Below are positions 24,734-34,279 of a stretch of 64,000 bases of DNA, one piece after another; positions within the stretch are counted from its first letter, which is position 1; each line of letters begins with the position of its first letter. The notes beneath the pieces were generated by a model, which worked only from the letters and a program-made list of their open reading frames with translations, searched no databases and was not told the origin of the DNA. The position numbers and the translations under genes were made by a program. The stretch is from Woeseiaceae bacterium. GTDB taxonomy: Bacteria; Pseudomonadota; Gammaproteobacteria; Steroidobacterales; Woeseiaceae. The stretch spans positions 62,001 to 126,000 of the forward strand of contig JAJFKT010000026.1 of assembly GCA_021773075.1 (NCBI GenBank), given 5' to 3'.

Positions 24734-25683
24734 TGCTTTCGACGGAGAAAAAACTTCGCGCGAAGGGTGTGCTGGGTCTTAACGAACGCAATGCCGATTT
24801 CATTATGCGTTTGAATCCTCGCCGTTTGTATCCGCGAGTTGACGACAAGGTGCTGACGAAGGAACTTGCGGTGAAGGCCGGAATGGCGGTGCCGGATCTG
24901 TACGGCGTGATCGTGCATCAGGCGGAAGTCAGAAACTTCGCAAGCATGGTCGTCGATAAAAACAGCTTTGTCATTAAGCCCGCTCAGGGCAGTGGCGGTG
25001 ATGGCATTTTCGTCGTGACCGGGCGTAGTGAGCGCAAGCGCGAAAGCTTCCGGCTCAGTAGTGGCATGCTGATTTCCGAAGGCGAGTTACAACATCATAT
25101 TTCCAATATTGTGGGTGGTCAGTACAGCCTGAGTGGTAATCGGGACAAAGCGCTAATCGAATACTGCGTGCATTTTGACCCTACCTTTGCTGAGCTCAGT
25201 TATCAGGGCGTGCCGGACATACGCGTGGTTGTATATCGAGGCTATCCGGCGATGGCCATGGTGCGCCTGCCGACGCGTGCGTCGGATGGCAAGGCGAATC
25301 TGCATCAGGGTGCTGTTGGCGCAGGTATCGATATGTCGACAGGAACGACCTTAAACGGCGTTCTCGATGATTTGCTGGTCGAGGAGCACCCGGATACGGG
25401 CGCACTGGTTGCCGGTCTGAAAATTCCGAATTGGGACTTTATTCTCGAGTCGTCAGCGCGCGGTTACGAAGTCACAGGCCTCGGCTATCTGGGAGTCGAC
25501 ATGGTAATAGACGCCGACCGTGGTCCGCTTATTCTTGAGATGAACGCTCGCCCGGGCTTGAATATTCAAATTGCGAACTGTACTGGGCTTACGAATCGAA
25601 TCGCTCGAATCGAAGAAATTTTTGATAGCTCTGCCAGCCCTGCAGAGCGTGCGGCCGTCGCCAGTCGCGAATTTGCTGCCTGA
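24733..25683 (+). CDS. Alpha-L-glutamate ligase-like ATP-grasp protein (RloC-type)
   Basis: A 316-residue RimK-related ATP-grasp protein. The ATP-binding core includes FVIKPAQGSGGDGIFVV, the central DIRVVVYRGYPAMAMVRLPT and the metal site GVDMVIDADRGPLILEMNARPGLNIQIAN. It belongs to the group labelled alpha-L-glutamate ligase-like and is translationally coupled to the preceding membrane protein. Substrate is unknown; ligation of an amino acid to a peptide, protein or wall precursor is inferred. The retropepsin-like protease usual for this cluster is not present in the window. Confidence 0.85.
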   Translation: MLSTEKKLRAKGVLGLNERNADFIMRLNPRRLYPRVDDKVLTKELAVKAGMAVPDLYGVIVHQAEVRNFASMVVDKNSFVIKPAQGSGGDGIFVVTGRSERKRESFRLSSGMLISEGELQHHISNIVGGQYSLSGNRDKALIEYCVHFDPTFAELSYQGVPDIRVVVYRGYPAMAMVRLPTRASDGKANLHQGAVGAGIDMSTGTTLNGVLDDLLVEEHPDTGALVAGLKIPNWDFILESSARGYEVTGLGYLGVDMVIDADRGPLILEMNARPGLNIQIANCTGLTNRIARIEEIFDSSASPAERAAVASREFAA

Positions 25684-25696
25684 TCGAGCGTAAGTC

Positions 25697-26245
25697 CTAG
25701 GTCGCGAAACAGACCACGGAAACGGAGATTGATTTTCGGCGCTTGTCGGGGTTGATGTACGAGTGCCGCTGATCACCGCGAAATACCAGCATGTCTCCCT
25801 CACTCAACATATGGTGTTCACCGCCAGCGACCAACTCCACCTTGCCGCGTTCACATGTAAGGTACTCACGCGTTCCTGCCTTGTGTGGTACTCCGACCAT
25901 ACTGCCGCCCGGTTCCAGCTCGGTGCGGGTTATCTCAAGACCGGGTATTGATTCAGCAACCAAGGGTCGTATGCGCGCACCCTGACGTTTGCGTTCGCGG
26001 ACCGCCGCGGTGGGTATGAATTTGAATTCACTGCGTGGCGGGCCGATCAGCTCCTCAATCGATACCTTAAATGCTGCAGCGGCTTTACAAAGAACTGTAA
26101 GCGTTGGATTAGCCGTACCCGTTTCAAGGCTGGCCCAGGTTGGACGCGGTATGCCAGACATATTCGCCAGTTGTTGCTGTGAGAAGTTGCGTGTTACACG
26201 CAGACGGCGAACGTTCTCCGCCAAATTTCGCTTGATGTCTGACAT
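25697..26245 (-). CDS. XRE-family regulator with C-terminal cupin domain
   Basis: A 182-residue regulator with an N-terminal helix-turn-helix (LRVTRNFSQQQLANMSGIPRPTWASLETGTANPTLTVLCKAAAAF, residues ~14-58) and a C-terminal cupin (EPGGSMVGVPHKAGTREYLTCERGKVELVAGGEHHMLSEGDMLVFRGDQRHSY). Such XRE-cupin proteins usually sense a small metabolite and repress an adjacent gene. No ribosome site is visible before the ATG, and a possible promoter ends only a few bases upstream, so the mRNA may be leaderless. The divergent VOC gene is a likely target. Confidence 0.87.
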   Translation of the reverse strand: MSDIKRNLAENVRRLRVTRNFSQQQLANMSGIPRPTWASLETGTANPTLTVLCKAAAAFKVSIEELIGPPRSEFKFIPTAAVRERKRQGARIRPLVAESIPGLEITRTELEPGGSMVGVPHKAGTREYLTCERGKVELVAGGEHHMLSEGDMLVFRGDQRHSYINPDKRRKSISVSVVCFAT

Positions 26246-26254
26246 GATGCGAAG

Positions 26255-26281
26255 ATAGCAATCCGCTATTAGAATAGCAAT
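26255..26281. promoter_or_regulatory. Direct repeats in the XRE-cupin / VOC promoter region
   Basis: ATAGCAAT occurs at 26255-26262 and again at 26274-26281, a 19-bp spacing (nearly two helical turns), in the divergent gap. This would suit binding of a dimer of the adjacent XRE-cupin protein. Binding is inferred. Confidence 0.4.
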
Positions 26282-26338
26282 ATTGTTGCCAATCGATCAG
26301 ACAGCTGTAGCATCTCAATCACACAGAAGGAGAGCACC

Positions 26339-26770
26339 ATGATTATTCGAATGGAACATGCCAACCTGCACGTAAATCACTTTGACGACGCCGTGCGCTT
26401 TCTAACGACAGCGTTTCCGGACTTCAAAGTGCGTAATGAAGATGTAAAAGATGGGCTGCGTGGGATGCACATAGGCACGGAAGAAACCTATATCGCACTG
26501 AGTGAAACGAAGCTTGAGCGGGACGAAGGCAGCGTGCCGTACGACGGCAAGCCCGGCGTAAATCATCTCGGCTTCGAGGTTGATGACGTCGATGCACTGC
26601 ATGCGCGATTAACTGCTGCAGGTTTCAGGGATTCAACCTACCCCAACAGCCACCCGCACCGTAAGCGTGTCTATTTTAATGACGCGGACGGTAACGACTG
26701 GGAATTCGTGCAGTATTTTTCGGACGATGTAGCGCTGCGAAACGACTACCAGTTGCCCGACAAAGCTTAA
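26339..26770 (+). CDS. VOC family (glyoxalase-like) protein
   Basis: A 143-residue vicinal oxygen chelate protein with a likely metal triad His7 (RMEHANLHV), His76 (GVNHLGFEV) and Glu122 (DGNDWEFVQYF). AGAAGGAGAG provides a strong ribosome site. VOC members include glyoxalases, dioxygenases and resistance proteins; the substrate here is unknown. It is divergent from the XRE-cupin regulator, which may control it, and converges on the GNAT gene with a 4-bp overlap of stops. Confidence 0.85.
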   Translation: MIIRMEHANLHVNHFDDAVRFLTTAFPDFKVRNEDVKDGLRGMHIGTEETYIALSETKLERDEGSVPYDGKPGVNHLGFEVDDVDALHARLTAAGFRDSTYPNSHPHRKRVYFNDADGNDWEFVQYFSDDVALRNDYQLPDKA

Positions 26771-27300
26771 TTTCCTGGTAAGCGATAGAGGTACATTTCG
26801 GAGCTGCCGTAAGCTTCGATTTGCGCCTCATTTTCAAAACCGAGTTTCTCAAGAACCCGAATCGAAGCAAGGTTGGGAATGTCTACCGTTGCGATAATGC
26901 TGAGCTTCGAATGTTTCGAAAGTGACTCTTGGATGACGGCAGCCGCAGCCTCTGTCGCGTATCCCTGTCCGAATGTATCGCCGGCGATCATGTACTGGAG
27001 TTCGGGACCGCCGTATTGATCCGAAAGCGAGGTGTACAGAAGTCCCGCCCAACCAGCAAACTTGCTGCTGTCATTGGCCGAATAAATGGCAAATATCTCC
27101 AGACCATGCATTTCACGACTTTCTTCGAAATGCTCCCAGAAATCCTCTTCCGCCTGGCGCTGAATAAGGGCCATATCGGTCTTTCCGCGATAGGAATGGT
27201 AATGCTCGACGACCGCCGGGTCTGTCAGCATCTCGCACACAAATGCATCGAAATCTGTTCGTGAAAAAGGTGTCAGTCGCAAACGCCTGGTTTCGATCAT
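26767..27300 (-). CDS. GNAT acetyltransferase (RimJ/RimL-like)
   Basis: A 177-residue acetyltransferase starting MIETRRLRLTPFSRTDFDAFVCEML, the usual opening of RimJ/RimL-type GNATs. The acetyl-CoA region is YMIAGDTFGQGYATEAAAAVIQES, and the C-terminal block is NLASIRVLEKLGFENEAQ. Likely acetylates an amine on a protein N terminus or small molecule. Its ATG overlaps the stop of the DUF885 gene (ATGA), so the two are co-translated; an ATG five codons earlier is less likely. Confidence 0.86.
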   Translation of the reverse strand: MIETRRLRLTPFSRTDFDAFVCEMLTDPAVVEHYHSYRGKTDMALIQRQAEEDFWEHFEESREMHGLEIFAIYSANDSSKFAGWAGLLYTSLSDQYGGPELQYMIAGDTFGQGYATEAAAAVIQESLSKHSKLSIIATVDIPNLASIRVLEKLGFENEAQIEAYGSSEMYLYRLPGN

Positions 27301-29039
27301 TGCGCCACCATCCATTCGTCCATGCGTTGTTCAAGTAGGTCCAGCGGCAGCGCACCGGCACCGAGAAGATGGTCGTGAAATGCCCGAATATCGAAGCGGT
27401 CTCCCAATTGTCGCTGTGCGCGCTCACGAAGGGTCAGTATCTTCAGCTGGCCGATCTTGTACGCCAGTGCCTGCCCGGGATTAGCAATATAGCGATCGAT
27501 CTCGTTGACGATGTCGTGCTCGGCTTTTGCCGCATTGTCTGTGAAAAAATCAATCGCCTGCTGGCGCGTCCAGCCTTTGTAATGTATCCCGGTGTCGACG
27601 ACCAGTCGTACGGCGCGCCACATATCGTAGGTAAGCTGGCCAAAGCGTGAATATGGGTCCGTGTAAAGTCCGAGGTCATAGCCGAGGCGCTCGCTGTAAA
27701 GCCCCCAGCCTTCGACAAAGGCGGTAAATCCAAGAAAGCGCCGAAAATTTGGCATATCGCCCAGTTCTTGCTGCAAGGCAATTTGCAGGTGATGGCCCGG
27801 CATTGCCTCGTGGACACTAAGAACCTCAATTTCGTATTTGGGTCTTACTTCCGGACGATACAAATTGACCCAGTAAGTTCCAGCACGACTACCGTCCGCA
27901 GCCGGGGGCGAGTAGTAAGCGGTTGTTGTGTCCGGCGCGATTGAATCCGGGATGGGTCTTACGCCATACGGCGTGCGCGGTAAAACAGAAAACAGATTCA
28001 CAAGCTCCGGGTCGATACGCTTGCAGGTTGCCAGATAGGCCTGATGAAGGTCCTCCGGATTGTCGAAGTAAAATTGAGGATCCGTCCGCAGGAAGACGAG
28101 AAACGCCCGGAAGCTGCCGTCAAACTCAAGCTCCCTGATAAGGCCCTCCATTTCATCCCGAATTCGGCGCACTTCTTTGAGACCGAGTCTGTGAATATCG
28201 TCAGGTGTCATGCGCGTTGTTGTGAATGAGCGAGCGAGGAATTCATACCAGGCGCTGCCATTGGGAAGAGTCGATAGCCCGACGCTATCTCGGGCGGCCG
28301 GCAGGTAGCGCGAGTTGAAGTACTTGTCGAGCTTCCTATAGGCGGGAAGAACCTGCTCTTCGATCGTTTGCGTCGCTGTGCCACGAATGCGTTCACGGTC
28401 CGCGGGCGCGATCATGTCCGGCATATCGTCAAAAACTTCGAAGAACGGACTCTCATTCGCGTAATCGACAAGCTGCAAAGCAAGCTGCCCTGGCACACGC
28501 TGCATCAGAATTTTGGGTGGCATGTAACCCGCTTTTCGGCCACGCTCCGCCATCGCGATGGTATCGTCTATCAGATCGTCAATCTTGCTGAGGCGCGCCA
28601 GCCAGTCGTCGAAGTCCTTTAGCGTCTCGAGTCGCAATTGGTTTGTTTGATTGTCGAGGCTCTGAATGCCACCGCGATGCGAGAACGGCATCAAATGACT
28701 GTTGAACGGGTATACGTCGACCGAGTTCTGCATCTGGCGTCGAAATAGCTCGTAGTTGAGCTGGTCGTCAACGGACAGGGCATTGCGGTCAATGGCGTAT
28801 ACGCGGCGAAGGAACTCTCGCACCTGAACGTTGCGTTCTTCGAATCCCTTGAGACTGTTGTCAGCCCATTGGTCGTTGAATCGCCGGTCGCCGAGCGATG
28901 AGGCCATTACCGGGTTGCTCGCCATGCGCCATTCCCAGTGCTCATCGAGCAAGGCCGCGAAATCGGCAGTGGCATCCGCGAAGGCCGCGGAGGACACCAA
29001 AACGAGCAGGGTAGCTAGCGTTACGCTTGTTCTGGTCAT
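27297..29039 (-). CDS. DUF885 family putative metallopeptidase, exported
   Basis: A 580-residue protein with a signal peptide (MTRTSVTLATLLVLVSSAAFADA). The family motif HEAMPGHH at residues 410-417 is a HExxxGHH zinc-site pattern and supports a peptidase-like fold. Other DUF885 blocks are present (GYMPPKILMQRVPGQL, PRTPYGVRPIPD, FVEGWGLYSERLGYDLGLY). It is probably periplasmic; the substrate is not known. It is the first gene of a two-gene unit with the GNAT and is divergent from the gcv operon. Confidence 0.88.
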   Translation of the reverse strand: MTRTSVTLATLLVLVSSAAFADATADFAALLDEHWEWRMASNPVMASSLGDRRFNDQWADNSLKGFEERNVQVREFLRRVYAIDRNALSVDDQLNYELFRRQMQNSVDVYPFNSHLMPFSHRGGIQSLDNQTNQLRLETLKDFDDWLARLSKIDDLIDDTIAMAERGRKAGYMPPKILMQRVPGQLALQLVDYANESPFFEVFDDMPDMIAPADRERIRGTATQTIEEQVLPAYRKLDKYFNSRYLPAARDSVGLSTLPNGSAWYEFLARSFTTTRMTPDDIHRLGLKEVRRIRDEMEGLIRELEFDGSFRAFLVFLRTDPQFYFDNPEDLHQAYLATCKRIDPELVNLFSVLPRTPYGVRPIPDSIAPDTTTAYYSPPAADGSRAGTYWVNLYRPEVRPKYEIEVLSVHEAMPGHHLQIALQQELGDMPNFRRFLGFTAFVEGWGLYSERLGYDLGLYTDPYSRFGQLTYDMWRAVRLVVDTGIHYKGWTRQQAIDFFTDNAAKAEHDIVNEIDRYIANPGQALAYKIGQLKILTLRERAQRQLGDRFDIRAFHDHLLGAGALPLDLLEQRMDEWMVAQ

Positions 29040-29091
29040 CGTACAGTCCCGAATTCAATAGCCCGGCATTGTTACTTAGCCTGGAGGTCGC

Positions 29092-29120
29092 TGGCAACCG
29101 GGCCCGCACTTGGCTATGAT
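29092..29120 (+). promoter_or_regulatory. Probable promoter of the gcv operon
   Basis: TGGCAA (29092-29097), 17 bases, TATGAT (29115-29120). The -10 is five of six to consensus and the -35 is poor, and they lie about 25 bases before the riboswitch. Transcription would start near 29127. Confidence 0.5.
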
Positions 29121-29145
29121 TCGCGCACTGATCAATAGCGTACCT

Positions 29146-29311
29146 AGAAGAGACCTCGTTGGATCGAGGCGCCGAAGGCGCAACACGCCCGGAAACGCTC
29201 AGGCAGAAGGACTGAGTACGCTGATTAGCTCTGGAGAGCGGCTGACAAGGCCCACCGAAGGGGAAAGTGATTCGCGAGAATCATTGATCTCTCAGGTAGC
29301 AAAGGACAGAG
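29146..29311 (+). ncRNA. Tandem glycine riboswitch
   Basis: Two successive glycine aptamers precede gcvT. The first includes GAGACCTC and GCGCCGAAGGCGCAAC, then AAACGCTCAGGCAGAAGGAC with the family's conserved bases. The second includes CTCTGGAGAGCGGC, CACCGAAGGGGAAAGTG, and CTCTCAGGTAGCAAAGGACAGAG. The expression platform is the terminator at 29312-29348, so glycine binding should favour readthrough into the glycine cleavage genes. Aptamer sequence is seen; ON-switch behaviour follows from the known family. Confidence 0.93.
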
Positions 29312-29348
29312 GGGCGGCAGACGAGTTGCGTCTGCCGCCCTTTATTTT
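29312..29348 (+). terminator. Riboswitch expression-platform terminator
   Basis: GGGCGGCAGAC (29312-29322) pairs perfectly with GTCTGCCGCCC (29330-29340) around GAGTTGC, followed by TTTATTTT. It lies between the second glycine aptamer and gcvT and is the likely attenuation point. Confidence 0.88.
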
Positions 29349-29370
29349 GCTGAATTTGACGGATGAGCTA

Positions 29371-30462
29371 ATGGGATCGAAAACGCCGCTTTACGACAAT
29401 CACACCGCAGCCGACGCGAAAATCGTCGATTTCGGCGGCTGGGATATGCCGCTCCATTACGACTCACAAAAAGAAGAGCATCACATCGTGCGCCAAAATG
29501 CCGGCGTGTTCGATGTATCGCACATGACGATCGTCGATCTTTCGGGTCCCCAGGTGCGCGCATTTTTGCAGCACCTGGTGAGCAACGATGTTGCCAGGCT
29601 CAAAGAGCACGGCAAGGCGCTGTATACAGCTATGCTGAATACCGACGGCGGCATCATTGACGATCTTATTATCTACTTCATGGCTGAGAGCGATTACCGC
29701 CTGATCGTCAATGCTGCGACTCGCGAAAAGGATCTTGCCTGGATTCGCAAACATGCCTCGACGTTTGACGTCTCGGTAAAAGAACGAGCTGAACTTGCCA
29801 TGATCGCTGTTCAAGGACCCAACGCCCGAGAACTTGCGGCACCGTGCATCGACGCGGAACATCGTGATGCTGCGCTGGCACTGCGTCCTTTCTTTGGCCT
29901 GCAGGCCGGCGATGTATTCGTCGCGCGCACCGGCTACACGGGCGAAGACGGATTTGAGATCTGCATGCCAGCCTCTGATGCCCGGGCAATCTGGGATCGG
30001 CTACTTGCAGCCGGTGTTGCACCCTGTGGCCTCGGCGCCCGCGATACACTGCGCCTCGAAGCCGCCATGAATCTTTATGGCACAGATATGGACGAGACCA
30101 TCTCGCCGCTCGAAGCCGGGCTGGAATGGACGGTCGCCTGGGAGCCGGCAGATCGAGACTTCATCGGTCGTACTGCACTTGAGGCCTTGCGTGACTCGGC
30201 GGACAAACGGCGCTTTGTCGGTCTGCTATTAGAGGATCGTGGCGTTTTGCGCAACCATCAAAAAGTGATCGTCGACGGCATCGGCGAAGGCGAAATTACG
30301 AGCGGCGGCTTTTCGCCGACGATCGGCAAATCAATAGCGCTGGCGCGAGTGCCGGCAGGGGACTACGACCGCGCAAGGGTCGAAGTCAGAGACAAACTGT
30401 TGAACGTTCGCATCGTCAAGACGCCGTTCGTTCGCAATGGACAGATTCGAATCGAACTATAG
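29371..30462 (+). CDS. gcvT: Glycine cleavage system T protein (aminomethyltransferase)
   Basis: GcvT releases ammonia from the aminomethyl-lipoyl H protein and passes the carbon to THF. The 363-residue protein begins [30 protein letters not shown] and has [14 protein letters not shown], the folate-binding [11 protein letters not shown] and [12 protein letters not shown]. The same frame stays open upstream to 29110 through the riboswitch, but those residues are not part of the protein. First gene of the gcv operon. Confidence 0.96.
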   Translation: MGSKTPLYDNHTAADAKIVDFGGWDMPLHYDSQKEEHHIVRQNAGVFDVSHMTIVDLSGPQVRAFLQHLVSNDVARLKEHGKALYTAMLNTDGGIIDDLIIYFMAESDYRLIVNAATREKDLAWIRKHASTFDVSVKERAELAMIAVQGPNARELAAPCIDAEHRDAALALRPFFGLQAGDVFVARTGYTGEDGFEICMPASDARAIWDRLLAAGVAPCGLGARDTLRLEAAMNLYGTDMDETISPLEAGLEWTVAWEPADRDFIGRTALEALRDSADKRRFVGLLLEDRGVLRNHQKVIVDGIGEGEITSGGFSPTIGKSIALARVPAGDYDRARVEVRDKLLNVRIVKTPFVRNGQIRIEL

Positions 30463-30472
30463 GAGCAACCCA

Positions 30473-30868
30473 ATGAGTGATTTACCTGGAGATCTTTTGT
30501 ACACGAAAGACCATGAGTGGCTGCGGCGTGAAGACGACGGCTCGGTAACCATTGGTATTACCGACCATGCTCAAGCTGCGCTTGGCGACCTGGTTTACGT
30601 AGAACTACCGGAGGTCGAGCTGGACGTTAGCGAAGGCGGTGAAATGGCGGTCGTTGAGTCCGTGAAAGCCGCATCTGATGTTTACGCGCCGATCAGCGGC
30701 AACATAGTTGCGATCAACGAGAGCCTGGCTGATGAGCCCGAGACGATTAACTCTGATCCGTATGGTGACGGCTGGATCGTGCGACTGACGCCTTCTGAGA
30801 GTATCGATGAGAGCGCTTTGATGTCGCCAGATGCTTACCAGGAATTTTGTGACGAGCTTGATGACTAA
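30473..30868 (+). CDS. gcvH: Glycine cleavage system H protein
   Basis: The lipoyl carrier of the glycine cleavage complex. The 131-residue protein begins [19 protein letters not shown]; the lipoylated lysine is Lys65 in [20 protein letters not shown] lies eight to ten bases upstream. LipB at 53.2 kb can supply octanoyl groups for it. Its TAA overlaps the gcvPA ATG by one base (TAATG). Confidence 0.97.
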   Translation: MSDLPGDLLYTKDHEWLRREDDGSVTIGITDHAQAALGDLVYVELPEVELDVSEGGEMAVVESVKAASDVYAPISGNIVAINESLADEPETINSDPYGDGWIVRLTPSESIDESALMSPDAYQEFCDELDD

Positions 30869-32223
30869 TGCCCTTTATTCCGCATACAGAGAAAGACACG
30901 CACGAAATGCTGAAAACGATTGGTGCCAGCTCCATCGCCGAATTGTTTGACGAGATCCCGCCAGAGTTGATGATTGATCATCTGCCGCATGTTCCCGATG
31001 CACTCAATGAAATGGAAATCTCGCGATTGATGCGGCAGCGCGCGAAGACGGACGGATCGCCAATGTGCTTTATAGGCGCGGGTGCTTACGAACATCACAT
31101 CCCGACCGCAGTCTGGGATATCGCGACGCGCGGCGAGTTCTACAGCGCCTACACGCCGTACCAGGCTGAAGCCAGCCAGGGCACGCTGCAGACGATTTAC
31201 GAATATCAGACCATGATTACCGAGCTCACCGGTCTGGACGTAAGCAATGCATCATTGTATGACGGCGCTTCCGCACTGGCAGAAGCATCACTTATGGCCG
31301 TGCGCTCGAACCGCCGGGTCAAAACCGGACGCATCCTGCTGGCGCCGGGTGTCAATCCCGTATACGAACAGGTCGCGGCCGCTATTGCTGGCGCACAGGG
31401 ACTGACATTCGAACGATTGCCGCAAGATGACGCGACCGGCAATGTCGCTTTCGATTCTCTGCCAAATGGTCGCGAGCCCGTTGCGGTCGTTATTCAGCAG
31501 CCGTCGTTCAGCGGAACGCTCGACGATGTCGACAGCCTGACAAATTGGGCGCATGAGCAAGGGGCGCTACTTATCAGCATTGTTAATCCGACCTCGCTCG
31601 CCATCCTCAAGCCGCCAGGCCAATGGGGCGCGGAGGGCGCGGACATCGCCATCGGTGAAGGTCAGCCACTCGGCGTGCCGATGTCATCCGGCGGACCGTA
31701 TTTCGGTTTTATGACCTGCAAACAAAAACACGTCCGGCAGATGCCAGGGCGGATCGTCGGCCGGACAACTGATCTCGATGGCAACCCGGGCTTTGCGCTG
31801 ACTCTGCAAGCGCGTGAACAGCACATCCGTCGTTCCAAAGCGACGTCAAACATCTGTACCAATCAGGGTCTGATGGTCACGGCGGCAACGATCTACATGT
31901 CATTGCTCGGTCACGACGGTCTGGTGAATGTTGCAAATACGTCGCACATTAATACGACGCGTCTTGTTGACGGACTCGCGGCGATCAAGGGCATTGAACG
32001 ACTCTACAGCGGGCCGTTTTTTCACGAGGCGGCACTGCTTCTGGATCGACCCGTTGCACCAGTGCTAACGGCATTGGCAAATAAGGACATTCTGGGCGGG
32101 TTTGATTTAACACCGGTCGTCGGTGCTGACGCATTGCTGGTATGCGCAACTGAGACCAAGACAGCGGCAGATATAGAGTCGTACATCGCGGCATTTGCCG
32201 CCATCATGGCAACGAGCGCCTAA
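30868..32223 (+). CDS. gcvPA: Glycine dehydrogenase (decarboxylating) subunit 1
   Basis: The 451-residue N-terminal half of a split P protein, starting [31 protein letters not shown]. Conserved segments include [46 protein letters not shown] and [13 protein letters not shown]...PGRIVGRT. It forms an alpha2beta2 enzyme with GcvPB. The split form occurs in many bacteria in place of the fused enteric GcvP. It is one base overlapped with gcvH and separated from its partner by the tpx-like gene. Confidence 0.96.
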   Translation: MPFIPHTEKDTHEMLKTIGASSIAELFDEIPPELMIDHLPHVPDALNEMEISRLMRQRAKTDGSPMCFIGAGAYEHHIPTAVWDIATRGEFYSAYTPYQAEASQGTLQTIYEYQTMITELTGLDVSNASLYDGASALAEASLMAVRSNRRVKTGRILLAPGVNPVYEQVAAAIAGAQGLTFERLPQDDATGNVAFDSLPNGREPVAVVIQQPSFSGTLDDVDSLTNWAHEQGALLISIVNPTSLAILKPPGQWGAEGADIAIGEGQPLGVPMSSGGPYFGFMTCKQKHVRQMPGRIVGRTTDLDGNPGFALTLQAREQHIRRSKATSNICTNQGLMVTAATIYMSLLGHDGLVNVANTSHINTTRLVDGLAAIKGIERLYSGPFFHEAALLLDRPVAPVLTALANKDILGGFDLTPVVGADALLVCATETKTAADIESYIAAFAAIMATSA

Positions 32224-32234
32224 CAGGAATTACA

Positions 32235-32750
32235 GTGGCAAGAATTCAACACAACAACGCAAGCTACCGAACGCACAGTGACCTGCCGTCTGTTGGCAGT
32301 CGTGCGCCGGACGTGTCACTCGTCAATACTGATTTGCAAAACGTCTCTTTTGCAAATTGGATGGGGATACGGAAAGTCTTAAATATTTTCATCAGCGTAG
32401 ACACCGATGTGTGCGCGAAATCGGTACTCGAGTTTGACCGCCTCGCGGGTGAAATCGATAACATCGTGATGCTAATGGTGTCTTATGATTTGCCGTTCGC
32501 CCACAAACGTTTCCAGGAAGAACATGGCCTGACCAACGCCGTCGGCCTGTCTGCGATTCGACACGCCGGTTTCGGCGAAAATTACGGCGTGCAAATCGTT
32601 AATGGACCGCTGGCGGGCATGTTTTCCCGCGCCGTCGTCGTTCTCGACGAGAACAATACCGTTGTGCACGCGGAGCAGATCGAAGACATCAGCACAGAGC
32701 CTGATTACCGCGCCGCATTTCGTGCGCTTGGAATTGAAATTGATGAATAA
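32235..32750 (+). CDS. tpx: Tpx-like thiol peroxidase, single-cysteine form
   Basis: A 171-residue peroxiredoxin of the Tpx group. The peroxidatic cysteine is Cys60 ([15 protein letters not shown]), where the usual motif reads TPVC. The resolving cysteine of Tpx is replaced by Gln in [14 protein letters not shown], and Cys60 is the only cysteine, so any activity would be 1-Cys. The active-site Arg region is kept ([16 protein letters not shown]). It lies inside the gcv operon, 11 bp after gcvPA and overlapping gcvPB by eight bases, so it is co-expressed under glycine control. Confidence 0.88.
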   Translation: MARIQHNNASYRTHSDLPSVGSRAPDVSLVNTDLQNVSFANWMGIRKVLNIFISVDTDVCAKSVLEFDRLAGEIDNIVMLMVSYDLPFAHKRFQEEHGLTNAVGLSAIRHAGFGENYGVQIVNGPLAGMFSRAVVVLDENNTVVHAEQIEDISTEPDYRAAFRALGIEIDE

Positions 32751-34224
32751 ACCGATGGACAATAATCTGATTTTTGACAAATCACGTCAAGGTCGCCGCG
32801 CATTCGCCCAGGCTCCCGCAAGTGCAGCGAATGCGAAGATTCCAGAGTCACTATTGCGTAGCGATAAACCGCGCCTGCCAGAAGCTTCCGAACTGCAAAC
32901 GGTGCGGCATTTTACTCGTTTGTCACAAATGAATTTTTCGATCGATACACAATTCTACCCACTCGGTTCCTGCACGATGAAGTACAACCCGCGAGCTTGT
33001 AATGCGCTCGCGTTACTGCCTGAATTTGCAGGACGTCACCCGCTCGGACCGGTGAGCCACGGACAGGGTTTCTTAACCTGCATGTTCGAGCTGCAGGAAA
33101 TGCTCAAGGACGTCACGGGTATGAAGGGCGTGTCGCTGACACCGATGGCCGGCGCACAGGGCGAATTTGCCGGTGTCGCCATGATCAAGGCCTACCATGA
33201 GGCACGCGGTGACCACGATCGTACAGAAATCATATGTCCGGATGCGGCGCACGGCACCAATCCGGCGACGGCGACGATGTGCGGCTGCGTCGTTCGAGAG
33301 GTGCCAACAGATGCGGACGGTGATATTAATTTTGAGGCGCTCAAGCAAGCGGTTGGTCCCCAGACCGCGGGCATCATGCTGACAAATCCGTCGACACTCG
33401 GCGTCTTCGAGCGGCGCATTAAAGACGTCGCAGACCTCGTTCATGACGCCGGCGGGTTGCTGTATTACGACGGCGCGAATCTAAACGCGATTTTGGGCAA
33501 GGTTCGTCCGGGCGACATGGATTTCGACGTTATCCACATGAACCTGCATAAGACATTTTCGACACCACACGGTGGTGGTGGTCCCGGTTCGGGTGCCGTT
33601 GGCGTTAATGATCGACTGTTACCGTTCATGCCGATTCCCGTTGTTGGCAGCAGCGAAGTAGATGGTGAGATCGTATATGACTGGCTAAGTGAGGAAGACC
33701 TGCCGCAAAGCATTGGCAGGCTTTCCGGATTCATGGGTAATTCCGGTGTGCTGCTACGTGCGTATGTCTACATGCGTATGCTGGGTCGCGATGGCATGGA
33801 GCGCGTCGCCGAGTATGCGACGCTGAACGCGAACTATCTGGCCGCGCGATTGCAAGAGGCCGGGTTTGAGCTTTCGTTCCCAACGCGACGCGCGAGCCAC
33901 GAGTTCATCGTGACGCTCAAGCGAGAAGCCAAGTCGCTAAACCTGACAGCGATGGATATCGCAAAAGCCTTGCTCGACAAGAATTATCATGCACCGACAA
34001 CCTATTTCCCGTTGCTGGTACCGGAGTGCTTGCTCATCGAGCCGACGGAGACGGAAAGCAAGGAGACGCTGGATAATTTTGTTACGGCCATGATCGAGAT
34101 CGCGACCGCGGCGAAGGCAGGTACCGAGTTCAAGGATGCTCCCTATACGATGCCGGTACGTCGCCTCGACGATGTAAAGGCGGCGAAACAGCTGGATTTG
34201 GCGTATAGGCCCGACGAAACGTGA
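32743..34224 (+). CDS. gcvPB: Glycine dehydrogenase (decarboxylating) subunit 2
   Basis: The 493-residue PLP-bearing half of the split P protein, starting [25 protein letters not shown] at 32755 is an alternative start. The PLP lysine is Lys270 in [20 protein letters not shown]. Other family blocks are [23 protein letters not shown] and [17 protein letters not shown]. It decarboxylates glycine and loads the aminomethyl group onto GcvH. Last gene of the operon. Confidence 0.96.
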   Translation: MNKPMDNNLIFDKSRQGRRAFAQAPASAANAKIPESLLRSDKPRLPEASELQTVRHFTRLSQMNFSIDTQFYPLGSCTMKYNPRACNALALLPEFAGRHPLGPVSHGQGFLTCMFELQEMLKDVTGMKGVSLTPMAGAQGEFAGVAMIKAYHEARGDHDRTEIICPDAAHGTNPATATMCGCVVREVPTDADGDINFEALKQAVGPQTAGIMLTNPSTLGVFERRIKDVADLVHDAGGLLYYDGANLNAILGKVRPGDMDFDVIHMNLHKTFSTPHGGGGPGSGAVGVNDRLLPFMPIPVVGSSEVDGEIVYDWLSEEDLPQSIGRLSGFMGNSGVLLRAYVYMRMLGRDGMERVAEYATLNANYLAARLQEAGFELSFPTRRASHEFIVTLKREAKSLNLTAMDIAKALLDKNYHAPTTYFPLLVPECLLIEPTETESKETLDNFVTAMIEIATAAKAGTEFKDAPYTMPVRRLDDVKAAKQLDLAYRPDET

Positions 34225-34279
34225 TCTTAGTGGTCGCACTCCGCCACTGATTTTGCTGAAATAGGGAACCGCTGCGCGC

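Noticed and set aside
29110..29370. N-terminal extension of gcvT
   Set aside because: The open frame passes through the glycine riboswitch and its terminator; known GcvT proteins begin at the residues encoded from 29371.
34228..34252. Short AGTGG/CCACT stem after gcvPB as a terminator
   Set aside because: Only five base pairs with a long loop and no convincing T-run.
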